Below the pieces are notes generated by a model. It worked only from the letters and a program-made list of their open reading frames with translations, searched no databases and was not told the DNA's origin. From Streptomyces griseocarneus (GTDB taxonomy: Bacteria; Actinomycetota; Actinomycetes; Streptomycetales; Streptomycetaceae), in NCBI GenBank assembly GCA_003674045.1, contig PENC01000014.1, forward strand, positions 62,001 through 126,000: a DNA stretch of 64,000 nt, read 5' to 3'. This document shows positions 9,358 to 17,959 of this stretch, in pieces. Position numbers and translations under genes: made by a program. Within the stretch, counting starts at the first letter, position 1, and each line of letters starts with the position of its first letter.

Positions 9358-9723
9358 ATGGGCATCGAGGAGTACGGCGGCGGGCAGTCCCAGTCGGATG
9401 TGCTGGTCGTCACGACGAACGACGTCCCCGGCTACAAGGTGGACCGGGTCATCGGCGAGGTCTTCGGCCTCACCGTGCGGTCCCGGCACATCGGCAGCCA
9501 GATCGGCGCCGGCCTGAAGTCCCTGGTGGGCGGTGAGCTCAAGGGGCTGACCAAGACCCTCGTCGAGACCCGCAACCAGGCCATGGAGCGCCTGATCGAG
9601 CAGGCCCGCGCGCGCGGCGCGAACGCCGTCCTGATGTTCCGCTTCGACGTGACCGAGGCGGCGGACGTCGGCACGGAGGTCTGCGCGTACGGCACGGCCG
9701 TCGTCATCTCCCCCAAGGCCTGA
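9358..9723 (+). CDS. YbjQ/DUF74 family protein
   Basis: A 121-residue member of the YbjQ (UPF0145) family, a pentameric fold sometimes called heavy-metal-binding. Visible family features are LVVTTNDVPGYKVDRVIGEVFGLTVRS and the C-terminal ARARGANAVLMFRFDV block. The start ATG at 9358 follows ACGGAGGTGG at good spacing. The biochemical role is unknown. It is transcribed divergently from dedA and stands alone. Confidence 0.88.
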   Translation: MGIEEYGGGQSQSDVLVVTTNDVPGYKVDRVIGEVFGLTVRSRHIGSQIGAGLKSLVGGELKGLTKTLVETRNQAMERLIEQARARGANAVLMFRFDVTEAADVGTEVCAYGTAVVISPKA

Positions 9724-9809
9724 CCCGGGGCGGGGCCCCGGCCCCGCCTCAACGGTGTCACCCCCCGGCATCCCCGGCACGCCCCGCACGCCCCCCAGTG
9801 TGGCGAATC

Positions 9810-9821
9810 ACCACAAGTGGT
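9810..9821. promoter_or_regulatory. Short inverted repeat before gadB
   Basis: ACCAC-AA-GTGGT, a perfect 5-bp inverted repeat about 12 bp before the gadB start, lying between two imperfect direct repeats (GAATCACCACA and GGATCACCACA). It could be an operator or affect translation initiation. There is no experimental basis, and the call is an inference from symmetry and position. Confidence 0.3.
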
Positions 9822-9833
9822 ACGGATCACCAC

Positions 9834-11246
9834 ATGCCACTTCACAAAGGCGCCGATGGCCGGTCCCACCGGCGGGGGTACTCCGTCAATCCCTTCTACG
9901 GCGAGGCCGACCCTGTGGGGGGCATGGCCGCGGAGCCGCCGAGGCACACGCTGCCCGCCGAGCCGATGGCTCCGCACGCCGCGTACCAGTTCGTCCACGA
10001 CGAGCTGATGCTGGACGGGAACTCCCGGCTGAATCTGGCCACCTTCGTCACCACCTGGATGGAGCCCCAGGCGTCGGTGCTGATGACGGAGTGCCGGGAC
10101 AAGAACATCATCGACAAGGACGAGTACCCCCGCACCGCGGAGCTGGAGGAGCGCTGCGTGCGCATGCTCGCCGACCTCTGGCACGCGCCCGACCCCGCGG
10201 GCACCATCGGCTGCTCGACCACCGGATCGAGCGAGGCGTGCATGCTCGCCGGGCTGGCCCTCAAGCGGCGCTGGGCCCTCGCGAACGCCGACCGATACCC
10301 GCACACCGCCCGCCCCAATCTTGTGATGGGCGCGAATGTGCAGGTCTGCTGGGAGAAGTTCTGCACCTTCTGGGAGGTCGAGGCACGGCAGGTGCCCATG
10401 GAGGGCGAGCGCTTCCACCTCGACCCCGAGTCCGCCGTCGCGCTCTGCGACGAGAACACCATCGGCGTCGTCGCGGTCCTCGGCTCGACGTTCGACGGCT
10501 CGTACGAACCGGTGGCCGACGTCTGCGCCGCGCTCGACGCGCTCCGGGAACACACCGGGCTGGACATCCCGGTCCATGTGGACGGCGCGTCCGGCGGCAT
10601 GATCGCGCCGTTCCTCGACAAGAACCTCGTGTGGGACTTCCGGCTGCCGCGCGTCGCCTCCATCAACACCTCGGGCCACAAGTACGGGCTCGTCTACCCG
10701 GGCGTCGGCTGGGCCCTGTGGCGCGACCGGGCCGCCCTGCCGGAGGAGCTCGTCTTCCGCGTCAACTACCTGGGCGGCGACATGCCGACCTTCGCCCTGA
10801 ACTTCTCCCGCCCCGGCGCCCAGGTGGCGGCGCAGTACTACACCTTCCTGCGCCTCGGCCGCGAGGGCTACCGGGCGGTGCAGCAGAACGCGCGCGACGT
10901 CGCCTGCCGCCTGTCCGGCCACATCGCCGACATGGGCGACTTCCGGCTGCTCACGCGCGGCGACGAGCTGCCGGTCTTCGCCTTCACGGTGAACGAGGAC
11001 GTGACCCGGTACGACGTCTTCGACGTGTCACGGCGCCTGCGGGAACGGGGATGGCTGGTACCCGCCTATACGTTCCCGCCCCGGCGCGAGGACCTGTCGG
11101 TGCTCCGGGTCGTGTGCCGCAACGGCTTCTCCCACGACCTGGCGGACCTCTTCGTCGACGACCTGCGCTCGCTGCTCCCGGAGCTGCGGCGGCAGCCGGG
11201 CCCCCTGGGGAGGCCGGAGGCCCTGGCGACGGCCTTTCACCACTGA
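9834..11246 (+). CDS. gadB: Glutamate decarboxylase (PLP-dependent)
   Basis: Cytosolic group II decarboxylase that converts L-glutamate to GABA and CO2, consuming a proton; it is used in acid resistance and GABA-shunt metabolism. The PLP lysine is Lys283 in NTSGHKYGL. The cofactor-binding VHVDGASGG and the substrate-side STTGSSEACMLAG blocks are present. The length, 470 residues, is standard. The ATG at 9834 (MPLHKGADG) is favoured over an upstream ATG at 9798 because family proteins begin close to this point. No glutamate/GABA antiporter is adjacent. Confidence 0.93.
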   Translation: MPLHKGADGRSHRRGYSVNPFYGEADPVGGMAAEPPRHTLPAEPMAPHAAYQFVHDELMLDGNSRLNLATFVTTWMEPQASVLMTECRDKNIIDKDEYPRTAELEERCVRMLADLWHAPDPAGTIGCSTTGSSEACMLAGLALKRRWALANADRYPHTARPNLVMGANVQVCWEKFCTFWEVEARQVPMEGERFHLDPESAVALCDENTIGVVAVLGSTFDGSYEPVADVCAALDALREHTGLDIPVHVDGASGGMIAPFLDKNLVWDFRLPRVASINTSGHKYGLVYPGVGWALWRDRAALPEELVFRVNYLGGDMPTFALNFSRPGAQVAAQYYTFLRLGREGYRAVQQNARDVACRLSGHIADMGDFRLLTRGDELPVFAFTVNEDVTRYDVFDVSRRLRERGWLVPAYTFPPRREDLSVLRVVCRNGFSHDLADLFVDDLRSLLPELRRQPGPLGRPEALATAFHH

Positions 11247-11279
11247 GAAGCCGCGGGACCCGCGGTCGGGCCCCGCGTG

Positions 11280-11879
11280 TCAGGCCTCCGGGTCCGAGGT
11301 GAGGACGTCCGCCCACGGATCGCCCTCGCCCGCCATGACGTACGCCCCGTCCTGGAGCCGGGAGATGAGGCCCAGCGCCCACTGCTCGCCGGACTCCGCC
11401 GTGTGGATCCACATGCCCCGGATCTCGCCGATGTGCCCCCAGTCCTCGCCCTCCCCCGGGGTCCAGTTGCGGCGGATCTCCTCGCGCCAGGCGCGCAGCG
11501 ACTCGACCCGCCGCTTCAGCAGCGCGATCGCCTCGTCGCGCGGCAGGTCGACGATGAAGCCGACGCCCGCGGTGAGGACGTCCACCTTCTGGCCGGGGGT
11601 GGAGAGCGCCTCGCGCAGCAGCCGGAGGTACTCCCGCTCGCCGTCCTCCGTGAGCTCGTACTCCGTACGCGGCGGGCCGCCGGCCTCGCTGGGCGCGGTG
11701 TCGTGCGCGATCAGCAGCCCCTGCCCGGCCATCGCCTTGAGGGCGTGGTAGATCGAGCCGGGCTTGGCGTTCGACCAATGGTGGGCGCCCCAGAACTCGA
11801 GGTCGCTGCGGACCTGGTAGCCGTGGGCACGACCGTGCTGCCGGACGGCGCCCAGGACCAGGAGGCGGATCGCCGACAT
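11280..11879 (-). CDS. PadR family transcriptional regulator
   Basis: A 199-residue regulator with an N-terminal winged helix. The PadR signature appears as VLGAVRQHGRAHGYQVRSDLE, followed by SNAKPGSIYHALKAMAGQGLL and the wing RTEYELTEDGEREY. The C-terminal half is helical and is expected to mediate dimerisation. PadR proteins often repress neighbouring efflux or stress genes, but the flanking genes here are convergent gadB and a downstream DinB gene, so no target is evident. Confidence 0.88.
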   Translation of the reverse strand: MSAIRLLVLGAVRQHGRAHGYQVRSDLEFWGAHHWSNAKPGSIYHALKAMAGQGLLIAHDTAPSEAGGPPRTEYELTEDGEREYLRLLREALSTPGQKVDVLTAGVGFIVDLPRDEAIALLKRRVESLRAWREEIRRNWTPGEGEDWGHIGEIRGMWIHTAESGEQWALGLISRLQDGAYVMAGEGDPWADVLTSDPEA

Positions 11880-12012
11880 CGGTCACCCCACTTCGCGCGC
11901 TTGCTGCCGGCCTCAGCCTATGGGTACGCCGGTGGGCGACCCCTCGCCGGGGCTCCGCGCCTACTGGGCTGCCTCTTGCGCTCCGCGCGCGGGGGCGGGT
12001 ACGTGGGGGCTT

Positions 12013-12034
12013 GTCGCGCAGTTCCCCGCGCCCC
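12013..12034 (-). repeat. GCGCGGGGAACTGCGCGAC intergenic repeat
   Basis: Exact minus-strand copy of the 22-bp core in the gap between the PadR and DinB genes, next to a CCGGGGCTTCGCCCCGG hairpin. Confidence 0.75.
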
Positions 12035-12075
12035 TCAAGACCGGGGCTTCGCCCCGGATCCCGTCCCCCCAGCGG

Positions 12076-12627
12076 TCACCCCGTCTGGCCCTGTGCCTCC
12101 TCCACCAGCTCGAATGCCGTCCTGCCGTCCAGGGACTCGCGGATGACATCCGCGTGCCCCGCATGGCGCGCCATCTCCTCGATGAGGTGGAGGAGGAGCC
12201 AGCGCATGGAGACGGAGGTGTCCTTGGGGAACCACGGTGCGGCCGGGAGCGGGAAGGTCTGCTCCAGCGTGGGGAGGGCGCGGATGAAGCGTTCGAGGTC
12301 CGCCGCGAGCTCGCTCCACTCGGCCAGGAGGCCCGGGACCGTCTCGTCCTCCGTCAGGGTGAAGGACTGCTCGAACTGCTTCATGGCCTCCTCGAAGTTC
12401 AGGATCGGCCCGTCGTTCCTCGCCATCGCGAGCCAGCCGTGCTCGGCGTGCAGGGTGTGCTTGAGCAGACCGCCCAGCGAGAGCTCGCTCGCGCTGGGCT
12501 TCAGGGCCGCCTGTTCCTCCGTCAGGCCGAGCAACGCCCGCCGCACACCGCCCCGCTGGGCGTCCAGGAAGGCGAGGAGGGTGCCGCGCTCGTCCGCGGG
12601 GTCGTTCTCGACGACATGAGTAGGCAT
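12076..12627 (-). CDS. DinB family protein (DUF664-type)
   Basis: A 183-residue four-helix-bundle protein. Three His positions fit the DinB/YfiT metal triad: LKHTLHAEHGW, then LLLHLIEEMARHAGHADVI near the C-terminus. The family includes thiol-dependent transferases (mycothiol or bacillithiol S-transferases), but most actinobacterial members, including this one, have no assigned substrate. The ATG at 12627 is preceded by GAAAGGTGG. Confidence 0.85.
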   Translation of the reverse strand: MPTHVVENDPADERGTLLAFLDAQRGGVRRALLGLTEEQAALKPSASELSLGGLLKHTLHAEHGWLAMARNDGPILNFEEAMKQFEQSFTLTEDETVPGLLAEWSELAADLERFIRALPTLEQTFPLPAAPWFPKDTSVSMRWLLLHLIEEMARHAGHADVIRESLDGRTAFELVEEAQGQTG

Positions 12628-12731
12628 GGGGGCCACCTTTCGTCCGTGTCTCCGGGCAACGCACTCAACGTAGACCCGAACGAGGACAGTGCCCGTCCTA
12701 CTTCCCCTCCTGCTTCACGCCCTGCTTCACG

Positions 12732-14189
12732 TCAGAACGGGAACCTGCTGCGCCCGTGCTGGATGGAGATCCACTTCGTGGTGGTGAACACCTCGACCAT
12801 GGAGTCGCCGTTGAGCCGCCCCACCCCCGACTGCTTCTCGCCGCCGAAGGGCACGAGCGGCTCGTCGTGCACGGTCCCGTCGTTGACGTGGATCATGCCG
12901 GTGTCGATGCGCTTGGCGACGCGTACGCCGCGCTCGATGTCGCGCGTGTGCACGGCGCCGCTCAGCCCGTACGGCGTGGCGTTGGCGAGCCGGACCGCCT
13001 CCTCCTCACCGTCGAACGGGACGATCAGGGCGACCGGGCCGAAGATCTCCTGGCCCAGGATCGGGGCGTCCTCGGGCAGGCCCGTGAGCACGGACGGGGC
13101 CACGAGGGTGCCCGCGGTCGCACCCCGGAGGAGGGCGGTCGCGCCGTCGGCCACGGTCTGGTCGAGCAGGGCGTTGACGGCGTCCGCCTGGCCCGCGTTT
13201 ATCAGGGGGCCGATGTGGGTGGCGGGGTCACCGGGGTCGCCGACCTTGAGCGACCTGACCTTGGCGACGAACTTCTCGGTGAACTCCCGCTCCAGCGAGC
13301 GGTCCACGAGCAGCCGGTTCGCCGCCATGCAGACCTGGCCCTGGTGGATGAAGCGGCTGAAGACGGCCGCGTCCACCGCGTAGTCGACGTCGGCGTCGTC
13401 CAGGACGATCAGCGCGCTGTTGCCGCCGAGCTCCAGCACGGTCCGCTTGAAGTGCGAGGCGGCGACGGTGGCGACGTGGCGGCCGACCTTGTCGGAGCCG
13501 GTGAAGGAGATCACCCGGGGCACCGGGTGCTCGATGAGGGCGTCGCCGATCTCGGCGATGTCCGTGACCACGACGTTGAGCACCCCGGCGGGCAGTCCGG
13601 CCTCCTCGAAGACCTTCGCGACCAGCCCGCCGCCGCATATCGGAGTGTTCTGATGCGGTTTGAGGACGACGGCGTTGCCGAGCGCGATCGCGGGCGCGAC
13701 GGACTTCAGGGACAGCAGGAAGGGGAAGTTGAACGGACTTATCACCCCGACGACCCCGACCGGCACCCGGTAGAGGCGGTTCTCCTTCGTGTCGTCCGGG
13801 GACGGCAGGATGCGCCCCTCCGCGCGCAGCGCGAGATGCAGCGCCTCACGCAGGAATTCACGCACCAGATGGAGCTCGAAGGCCGCTTTCAGGGCCGTGC
13901 CGCCGCATTCGGCGGTGATCGCCGCGGTGATCTCGGACTCGTGCTCGTCCACGACGCGCAGGGCCCGCTCGAAGACGAGCCTGCGGGCGTACGGGTTGAC
14001 GGCGGCCCACTCGCGCTGGGCGCGTTCGGCGACGCGGTATGCCTGGTCGATCTCGTCGACACCCGCGACGGTGATGGAGGCGAGCTTCTCCCCGTCGTAG
14101 GGGTTGAAATCGACGATGTCCCAGGAGCCGGTGCCGGAGCGCCATTCGCCGTCGATGTACTGGAACGCCAACTCGTCGAAGTAGGACAT
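12732..14189 (-). CDS. Aldehyde dehydrogenase (NAD(P)+, benzaldehyde dehydrogenase-like)
   Basis: Oxidises an aldehyde to the acid using NAD(P)+. The catalytic Cys287 is in FIHQGQVCMAANR and the general base Glu253 in LELGGNSALI. The cofactor-binding SPFNFPF and the Rossmann GSDKVGR motif are intact. At 485 residues it has the standard family length. The ATG at 14189 (MSYFDELAFQ) is preferred to an upstream start at 14264. The overall pattern resembles aromatic/benzaldehyde dehydrogenases, but the substrate cannot be read from the sequence. Confidence 0.9.
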   Translation of the reverse strand: MSYFDELAFQYIDGEWRSGTGSWDIVDFNPYDGEKLASITVAGVDEIDQAYRVAERAQREWAAVNPYARRLVFERALRVVDEHESEITAAITAECGGTALKAAFELHLVREFLREALHLALRAEGRILPSPDDTKENRLYRVPVGVVGVISPFNFPFLLSLKSVAPAIALGNAVVLKPHQNTPICGGGLVAKVFEEAGLPAGVLNVVVTDIAEIGDALIEHPVPRVISFTGSDKVGRHVATVAASHFKRTVLELGGNSALIVLDDADVDYAVDAAVFSRFIHQGQVCMAANRLLVDRSLEREFTEKFVAKVRSLKVGDPGDPATHIGPLINAGQADAVNALLDQTVADGATALLRGATAGTLVAPSVLTGLPEDAPILGQEIFGPVALIVPFDGEEEAVRLANATPYGLSGAVHTRDIERGVRVAKRIDTGMIHVNDGTVHDEPLVPFGGEKQSGVGRLNGDSMVEVFTTTKWISIQHGRSRFPF

Positions 14190-14276
14190 GGGGCCATCCC
14201 TGTCTGGAGAAACGGGGCGCACGCGACGCCTGATCCGGAATGCTTGCTCCTGATGGGACGTCATCGTACTGATGTG

Positions 14277-15140
14277 TCAGAGCAGTTGAAGCAGGCCCCT
14301 CAGCAATTCCCGTGTGGCGGCGGGCGGCAGACTGTCCTCGTGCAGCCGCTCCATCACCTTTCCGTACTGCATGACCTCGTCGGGCTTGTCCAGGTAGAGC
14401 GCGCTGGTGAGCTGCTCCAGATAGACCACGTCGGAGAGGTCGGACTCGGGAAAACGCAGCATGGTGAAGGCGCCGCTCTCCCCCGCGTGCCCGCCGTGCG
14501 CGAAGGGCATCACCTGGAGCGTGACATTGGCCTGTTCCGAGATGTCGATGAGGTGCTCCAGCTGGCCGCGCATGACGTCCGGGCCGCCGTACGGCCGGTG
14601 CAGGGCGGCCTCGTCGAGCACGGCGTGGAAGTGCGGGGCGCGCTCGGAGAAGAGCAGCTTCTGGCGCTCCATGCGCAGCGAGACGCGGCGCTCGACCTCG
14701 GCGGAGTCGGCGCCCGGCTGCCCGCGGACGACGACGGCCTGGGCGTAGCCCTCGGTCTGCAGGAGGCCGTGCACGAACTGCACCTCGTAGATGCTGATGT
14801 GGGACGCGGCACCCTCCAGCCCCACATAGGTCTGGAACCATCCCGGCAGCACATCGCCGTAACTGTGCCACCATCCGGCGACATTGGCCTCGCGCGCCAG
14901 CCCCAGCAGGGCCTCGCGCTCCAGCTCGTCGGTGACTCCGTAGAGCGTGAGGAGGTCCTCGACGTCCCGCGCCTTGAAGCTCACCCGGCCCAGCTCCATG
15001 CGGCTGATCTTCGATTCCGACGCCCGGATCGAATACCCCGCCGCCTCGCGTGTGATCCCCCGTGATTCCCGCAGCCTCCTGAGCTGTGAGCCCAGAAGTA
15101 TGCGGCGCACCACAGAACCGCTCGACTCGCTCGTGGCCAT
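14277..15140 (-). CDS. Scr1/WhiJ-type helix-turn-helix regulator (XRE N-terminus, DUF5753)
   Basis: A 287-residue regulator. Residues ~15-75 form an XRE-type helix-turn-helix (LRRLRESRGITREAAGYSIR...ESKISRMELG). The remainder is the Scr1-associated domain seen in hundreds of Streptomyces paralogues (WWHSYGDVLPGWFQTYVGLE; VMRGQLEHLIDISE). In the known whiJ system such regulators work with small DUF397 proteins and ATPases; both partners lie next to it here. It is divergent from the ATPase gene. Confidence 0.9.
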   Translation of the reverse strand: MATSESSGSVVRRILLGSQLRRLRESRGITREAAGYSIRASESKISRMELGRVSFKARDVEDLLTLYGVTDELEREALLGLAREANVAGWWHSYGDVLPGWFQTYVGLEGAASHISIYEVQFVHGLLQTEGYAQAVVVRGQPGADSAEVERRVSLRMERQKLLFSERAPHFHAVLDEAALHRPYGGPDVMRGQLEHLIDISEQANVTLQVMPFAHGGHAGESGAFTMLRFPESDLSDVVYLEQLTSALYLDKPDEVMQYGKVMERLHEDSLPPAATRELLRGLLQLL

Positions 15141-15357
15141 CTTCGCGACTCCTCCTTTTCCGGTCCCTTTTCCCGGTAGTGCCGCTTCCGCACCCTTCCG
15201 GGGCGACCCCCGCTACCCCCGGCGCTGAAGTCTGCCACCTCCGGGCTCCGTTGAGTGTGCATCCGGTTACAGAGGCGATGGCAGTCCGGACACCGTACGC
15301 AGGAGGGCGTAGGAAGAATTGCCCCCGAACTGGAGCGTGCGCCCCCAAAACCCCCAC

Positions 15358-15380
15358 GTGCACGTGCATCTGCCCTTGCA
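15358..15380 (+). promoter_or_regulatory. 23-bp repeated motif upstream of the ATPase gene (copy A)
   Basis: Begins GTGCACGTGCAT, which contains the palindrome TGCACGTGCA, and ends TTGCA. It matches copy B at 16341-16363 (opposite strand) at 20 of 23 positions counted by eye. Each copy points toward one of the two non-regulator genes of this module, so it is a candidate operator for the adjacent Scr1-type protein. Further TGCATCCGG and CACGTGCATG fragments surround it. Confidence 0.55.
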
Positions 15381-15454
15381 TCCGGCATCCGCATTGGGAA
15401 CCATGGGGTACGCACACGTGCATGTCACGTCCACGATTGCCAGGAGTGCCTCGG

Positions 15455-15949
15455 ATGGGTACCGAAGGATCGACTGTGCTCTCCCCCCTGTGGCGAGGGC
15501 TGCCACCGATCGCTCCGTCGGCCGTCTCCAACTCGGCCTCCTGTGCACTTCCGGCGCGTTTCGAAGCGGTCAGGGCGGCGCGGCGCTTCACCAGGGCGAC
15601 GCTCTCCCAGTGGGATCTCCAGACGCTCTTCGACGACGTGGCACTGGTCGTCTCGGAGCTGGTGACCAACTCGATGCGGTACGCGCTGCCGGCCGAACTC
15701 GTCGGCACGGAGTACGAGCCTCCCGTACGGCTGCACCTGATGCGCTGGACGTCGAGGCTCGTGTGCGCGGTGCGGGACCCGAGCGAGGCGAGCCCGGTCG
15801 CGGGCGTCGCCGACGCGTCGGCGGAGTGCGGCCGTGGGCTGCTCCTGGTGGAGTCGTTCAGCGACTCGTGGGGCTGGCATCCGCTGGCGGGGGCCCTCCG
15901 GGGGAAGGTGGTCTGGGCGCTGTTCAGACTGCCGGGGGATCGCGACTGA
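15455..15949 (+). CDS. Anti-sigma-like ATP-binding protein (HATPase fold)
   Basis: A 164-residue GHKL/HATPase_c protein of the RsbW/SpoIIAB-like class abundant in Streptomyces. The N box is VVSELVTNSMRYA, the G1-like region is AVRDPSEASP, and the C-terminal box is GRGLLLVESFSDSWGW. It has no kinase phospho-acceptor domain. Paralogues act as regulators that pair with Scr1-type HTH proteins and DUF397 proteins. The ATG at 15455 follows CAGGAGTG at a normal distance; an in-frame ATG at 15422 lacks a clear ribosome-binding site. Confidence 0.85.
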   Translation: MGTEGSTVLSPLWRGLPPIAPSAVSNSASCALPARFEAVRAARRFTRATLSQWDLQTLFDDVALVVSELVTNSMRYALPAELVGTEYEPPVRLHLMRWTSRLVCAVRDPSEASPVAGVADASAECGRGLLLVESFSDSWGWHPLAGALRGKVVWALFRLPGDRD

Positions 15950-16010
15950 GCGCCCACGGGGGGCGCTCAGTCCGCGGTCGCGTCCGCCCTTCCGGGCGGC
16001 ACGGCGAACG

Positions 16011-16250
16011 TCAGCCGTCGACCAGATAGTCGAATTCGCCGTCCTTGATCCCGAGCAGCATGGCCTCGATCTCCGCCGGGGTGTAGACGAGCGCGGGTCC
16101 GTCCGGATGACGCGAATTGCGCACGGCGACACCGCCGTCCGGCAGCTTGGCGAACTCCACGCACGATCCCTGGGAGTTGGAGTGCCGGCTCTTGCGCCAG
16201 ACGGCGCCGATGAGATCCGTGGCAGCCATGCCGTTGTACGCGTGAGGCAC
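16011..16250 (-). CDS. DUF397 domain small protein
   Basis: A 79-residue protein with the DUF397 core (AVWRKSRHSNSQGSCVEFAK, then AVRNSRHPDGPALVYTPAE). The family is encoded beside Scr1/WhiJ-type regulators and is thought to modulate them. The start is GTG at 16250 with GGGAGAG just upstream; a downstream ATG at 16229 has no ribosome-binding site. It converges with the ATPase gene, and copy B of the 23-bp motif lies about 90 bp upstream. Confidence 0.88.
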   Translation of the reverse strand: MPHAYNGMAATDLIGAVWRKSRHSNSQGSCVEFAKLPDGGVAVRNSRHPDGPALVYTPAEIEAMLLGIKDGEFDYLVDG

Positions 16251-16340
16251 AGGACTCTCCCGGAGTATTCGCAGGGGGCACCCCGGCACGAATGGTGGGG
16301 ATGACAACTACTCCGGATCATAGCTGCGTTCATGTGCCTC

Positions 16341-16363
16341 TGCATGAGCGGATGCACGTGCAC
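16341..16363 (-). promoter_or_regulatory. 23-bp repeated motif upstream of DUF397 gene (copy B)
   Basis: On the minus strand it begins GTGCACGTGCATCC and ends CATGCA, mirroring copy A at 15358-15380. It sits about 90 bp before the DUF397 start and points toward it. The shared sequence and equivalent placement suggest one regulator controls both genes; this is an inference. Confidence 0.55.
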
Positions 16364-16380
16364 TTACGGTGCAGGTTTCA

Positions 16381-16695
16381 CTACTTCCCGCCGCCGGAAG
16401 CAGCACGACCGGAACCGTCGGCAGAACGCCTCCCGGGGCCACTCCCGGCGCTCCCGGCACCACTCCCGGAATAGGGAAGCAGTGCCATCTCCCGAGCGTT
16501 TTTGATCGCTCGCGACAGTTGTCGCTGCTGCTGGGCGGTGACCCGGGTCACCCGGCGACTGCGGATCTTCCCGCGGTCCGAAATGAACTTCCGCAGCAGA
16601 TCGATGTCCTTGTAGTCGATGTAGGTGATGCCCGCGGAATCGAGGGGATTGGGGCGGGACCTGGTGTTCTTGCGAGGGTCGTGACGGCGGGTCAT
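16381..16695 (-). CDS. rpsR2: Ribosomal protein bS18, second (zinc-independent) paralogue
   Basis: A 104-residue protein whose first ~75 residues are bS18 (ITYIDYKDIDLLRKFISDRGKI...QQQRQLSRAIKNAREMALLPY). There are no cysteines, so it is the C- type that replaces the usual protein when zinc is scarce. The last ~30 residues are a Gly/Ser/Arg-rich extension unlike ordinary bS18. The ATG is at 16695. It is the last gene of the minus-strand operon bL33-bL31-COG0523-bS18 and is expected to be controlled by the Zur site at 18428-18442. Confidence 0.92.
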   Translation of the reverse strand: MTRRHDPRKNTRSRPNPLDSAGITYIDYKDIDLLRKFISDRGKIRSRRVTRVTAQQQRQLSRAIKNAREMALLPYSGSGAGSAGSGPGRRSADGSGRAASGGGK

Positions 16696-16774
16696 GAAAC
16701 AAATCCCTTTAGAGGTCGGGCCGTATCGGACCGGCGGGGCGGCGGACAGTCGAACCGACGGCTGAACCGACGGC

Positions 16775-17959
16775 TCAGGAAACCGGATCGAGGAGTTCGT
16801 CGAATGCGGTGGACAGACAGCGCCAGCTGTCGGGCCCGGCCGCGTATTCACCGTCGTCCAGGAGGCAGGAGTCGAGCAGTGCGGCCAGCGCGTCGGCGTC
16901 GAGTCCGGGCGAGGTGAAGGCGAGGTGCTGCGCACGGTCCCCGTGCTCGGGATGCCAGTCCAGGGCGGCGGCCACACGGCGCTCCGCGGGCACCATCTCC
17001 CAGGCGGCCTCCGGCAGCGAGGCCAGCCAGGGACCGGCGTTCTCGACGCACAGCGCGCCGCCCGCCGCGTCCCAAGCCAGCAGTGTGTCCGGCCGGTCGG
17101 CCAGCCAGAACCGCCCCCGGCTGCGGACGGCGGCGCAGGCCAGCTCCTCCAGGGCCGCGTGGAGCCGCCCGGGGTGGAACGGCCGGTGCCGGTGCCAGAC
17201 GAAGGTGGCCACGCCCTCCGCGTCGGCGGACTGCGGCAGCAGCGCGCAGGCGGGGTGCTGCCGGGCCGCCGCGGCCTCCACGTCGAACCCGGCGACGGCC
17301 GCCGCGGCGAACGCCACGGAATCGGCCGACACGCGCTGCGCCGTGGGGACGAGCTGGTCGAGCAGGGCGAAGTCCGCGGCGTCGGCGGCCGGTTCGCCGC
17401 CGTCGTCGTATCTGCCGCCGCTGTCCTCGACCATGGCCAGCACCGGGGCGTACTCCAGCTGACGCGCGAAGGTGTCCGCCACCGTGCGCCGGTCGGTCGC
17501 CGCCGCGGCGAGACCGGCCTCGGCGAGGTCGTCGCCGCAGCCGATGGCGGGGAGCAGCAGTGCCGGGTCGACGGCCGTGACCACCGCCGTGAGCCGGAGG
17601 TCCGGCCCGGTGTGCGCGACGACGACCTCGGCCATCGCCTTGGGCTCGACCGAGTCCCACAGCTCCACGACGGCGAGGCGGCACAGGCCGCTCGCGGCGA
17701 GCCGCTCCAGCTCGGGCACCAGGTCCTCGCGCAGCGCGCAGCAGGCGCAGTCGTTCACGAGCGGGGCGTCGCCCTCGTCGAGCACACCGGAGCCGTCGCG
17801 CACGGTACGGCGCACCGTGCCCGCGGCTGCCGTGGACAGATCGTGGTGCAGCGCCACGCTGCCGGGGACCATCCGCAGCAGCTGGTCGACCGCGACGCGG
17901 CGCGCGTCGGCGTGCAGTCCGCCGACGAGCGCCACGGGCATCGGCTGCTCCCCGGTCAC
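16775..17959 (-). CDS. COG0523/CobW-family protein lacking GTPase motifs
   Basis: The family normally consists of GTP-dependent metal chaperones. The family hallmark CxCC is present in VNDCACCALREDL, and the C-terminal CobW_C-like region (FVWHRHRPFHPGRLHAALEE) is recognisable. However, the Walker A position reads VALVGGLHADARR instead of a GxxGxGKT loop, and the NKxD position reads LAMVEDSGG. Nucleotide hydrolysis as in ZNG1/YeiR therefore looks impaired. The start GTG at 17959 overlaps the bL31 stop by 4 bp (GTGA), giving 394 residues. Its place in the zinc-starvation operon points to zinc handling. Confidence 0.85.
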   Translation of the reverse strand: MTGEQPMPVALVGGLHADARRVAVDQLLRMVPGSVALHHDLSTAAAGTVRRTVRDGSGVLDEGDAPLVNDCACCALREDLVPELERLAASGLCRLAVVELWDSVEPKAMAEVVVAHTGPDLRLTAVVTAVDPALLLPAIGCGDDLAEAGLAAAATDRRTVADTFARQLEYAPVLAMVEDSGGRYDDGGEPAADAADFALLDQLVPTAQRVSADSVAFAAAAVAGFDVEAAAARQHPACALLPQSADAEGVATFVWHRHRPFHPGRLHAALEELACAAVRSRGRFWLADRPDTLLAWDAAGGALCVENAGPWLASLPEAAWEMVPAERRVAAALDWHPEHGDRAQHLAFTSPGLDADALAALLDSCLLDDGEYAAGPDSWRCLSTAFDELLDPVS

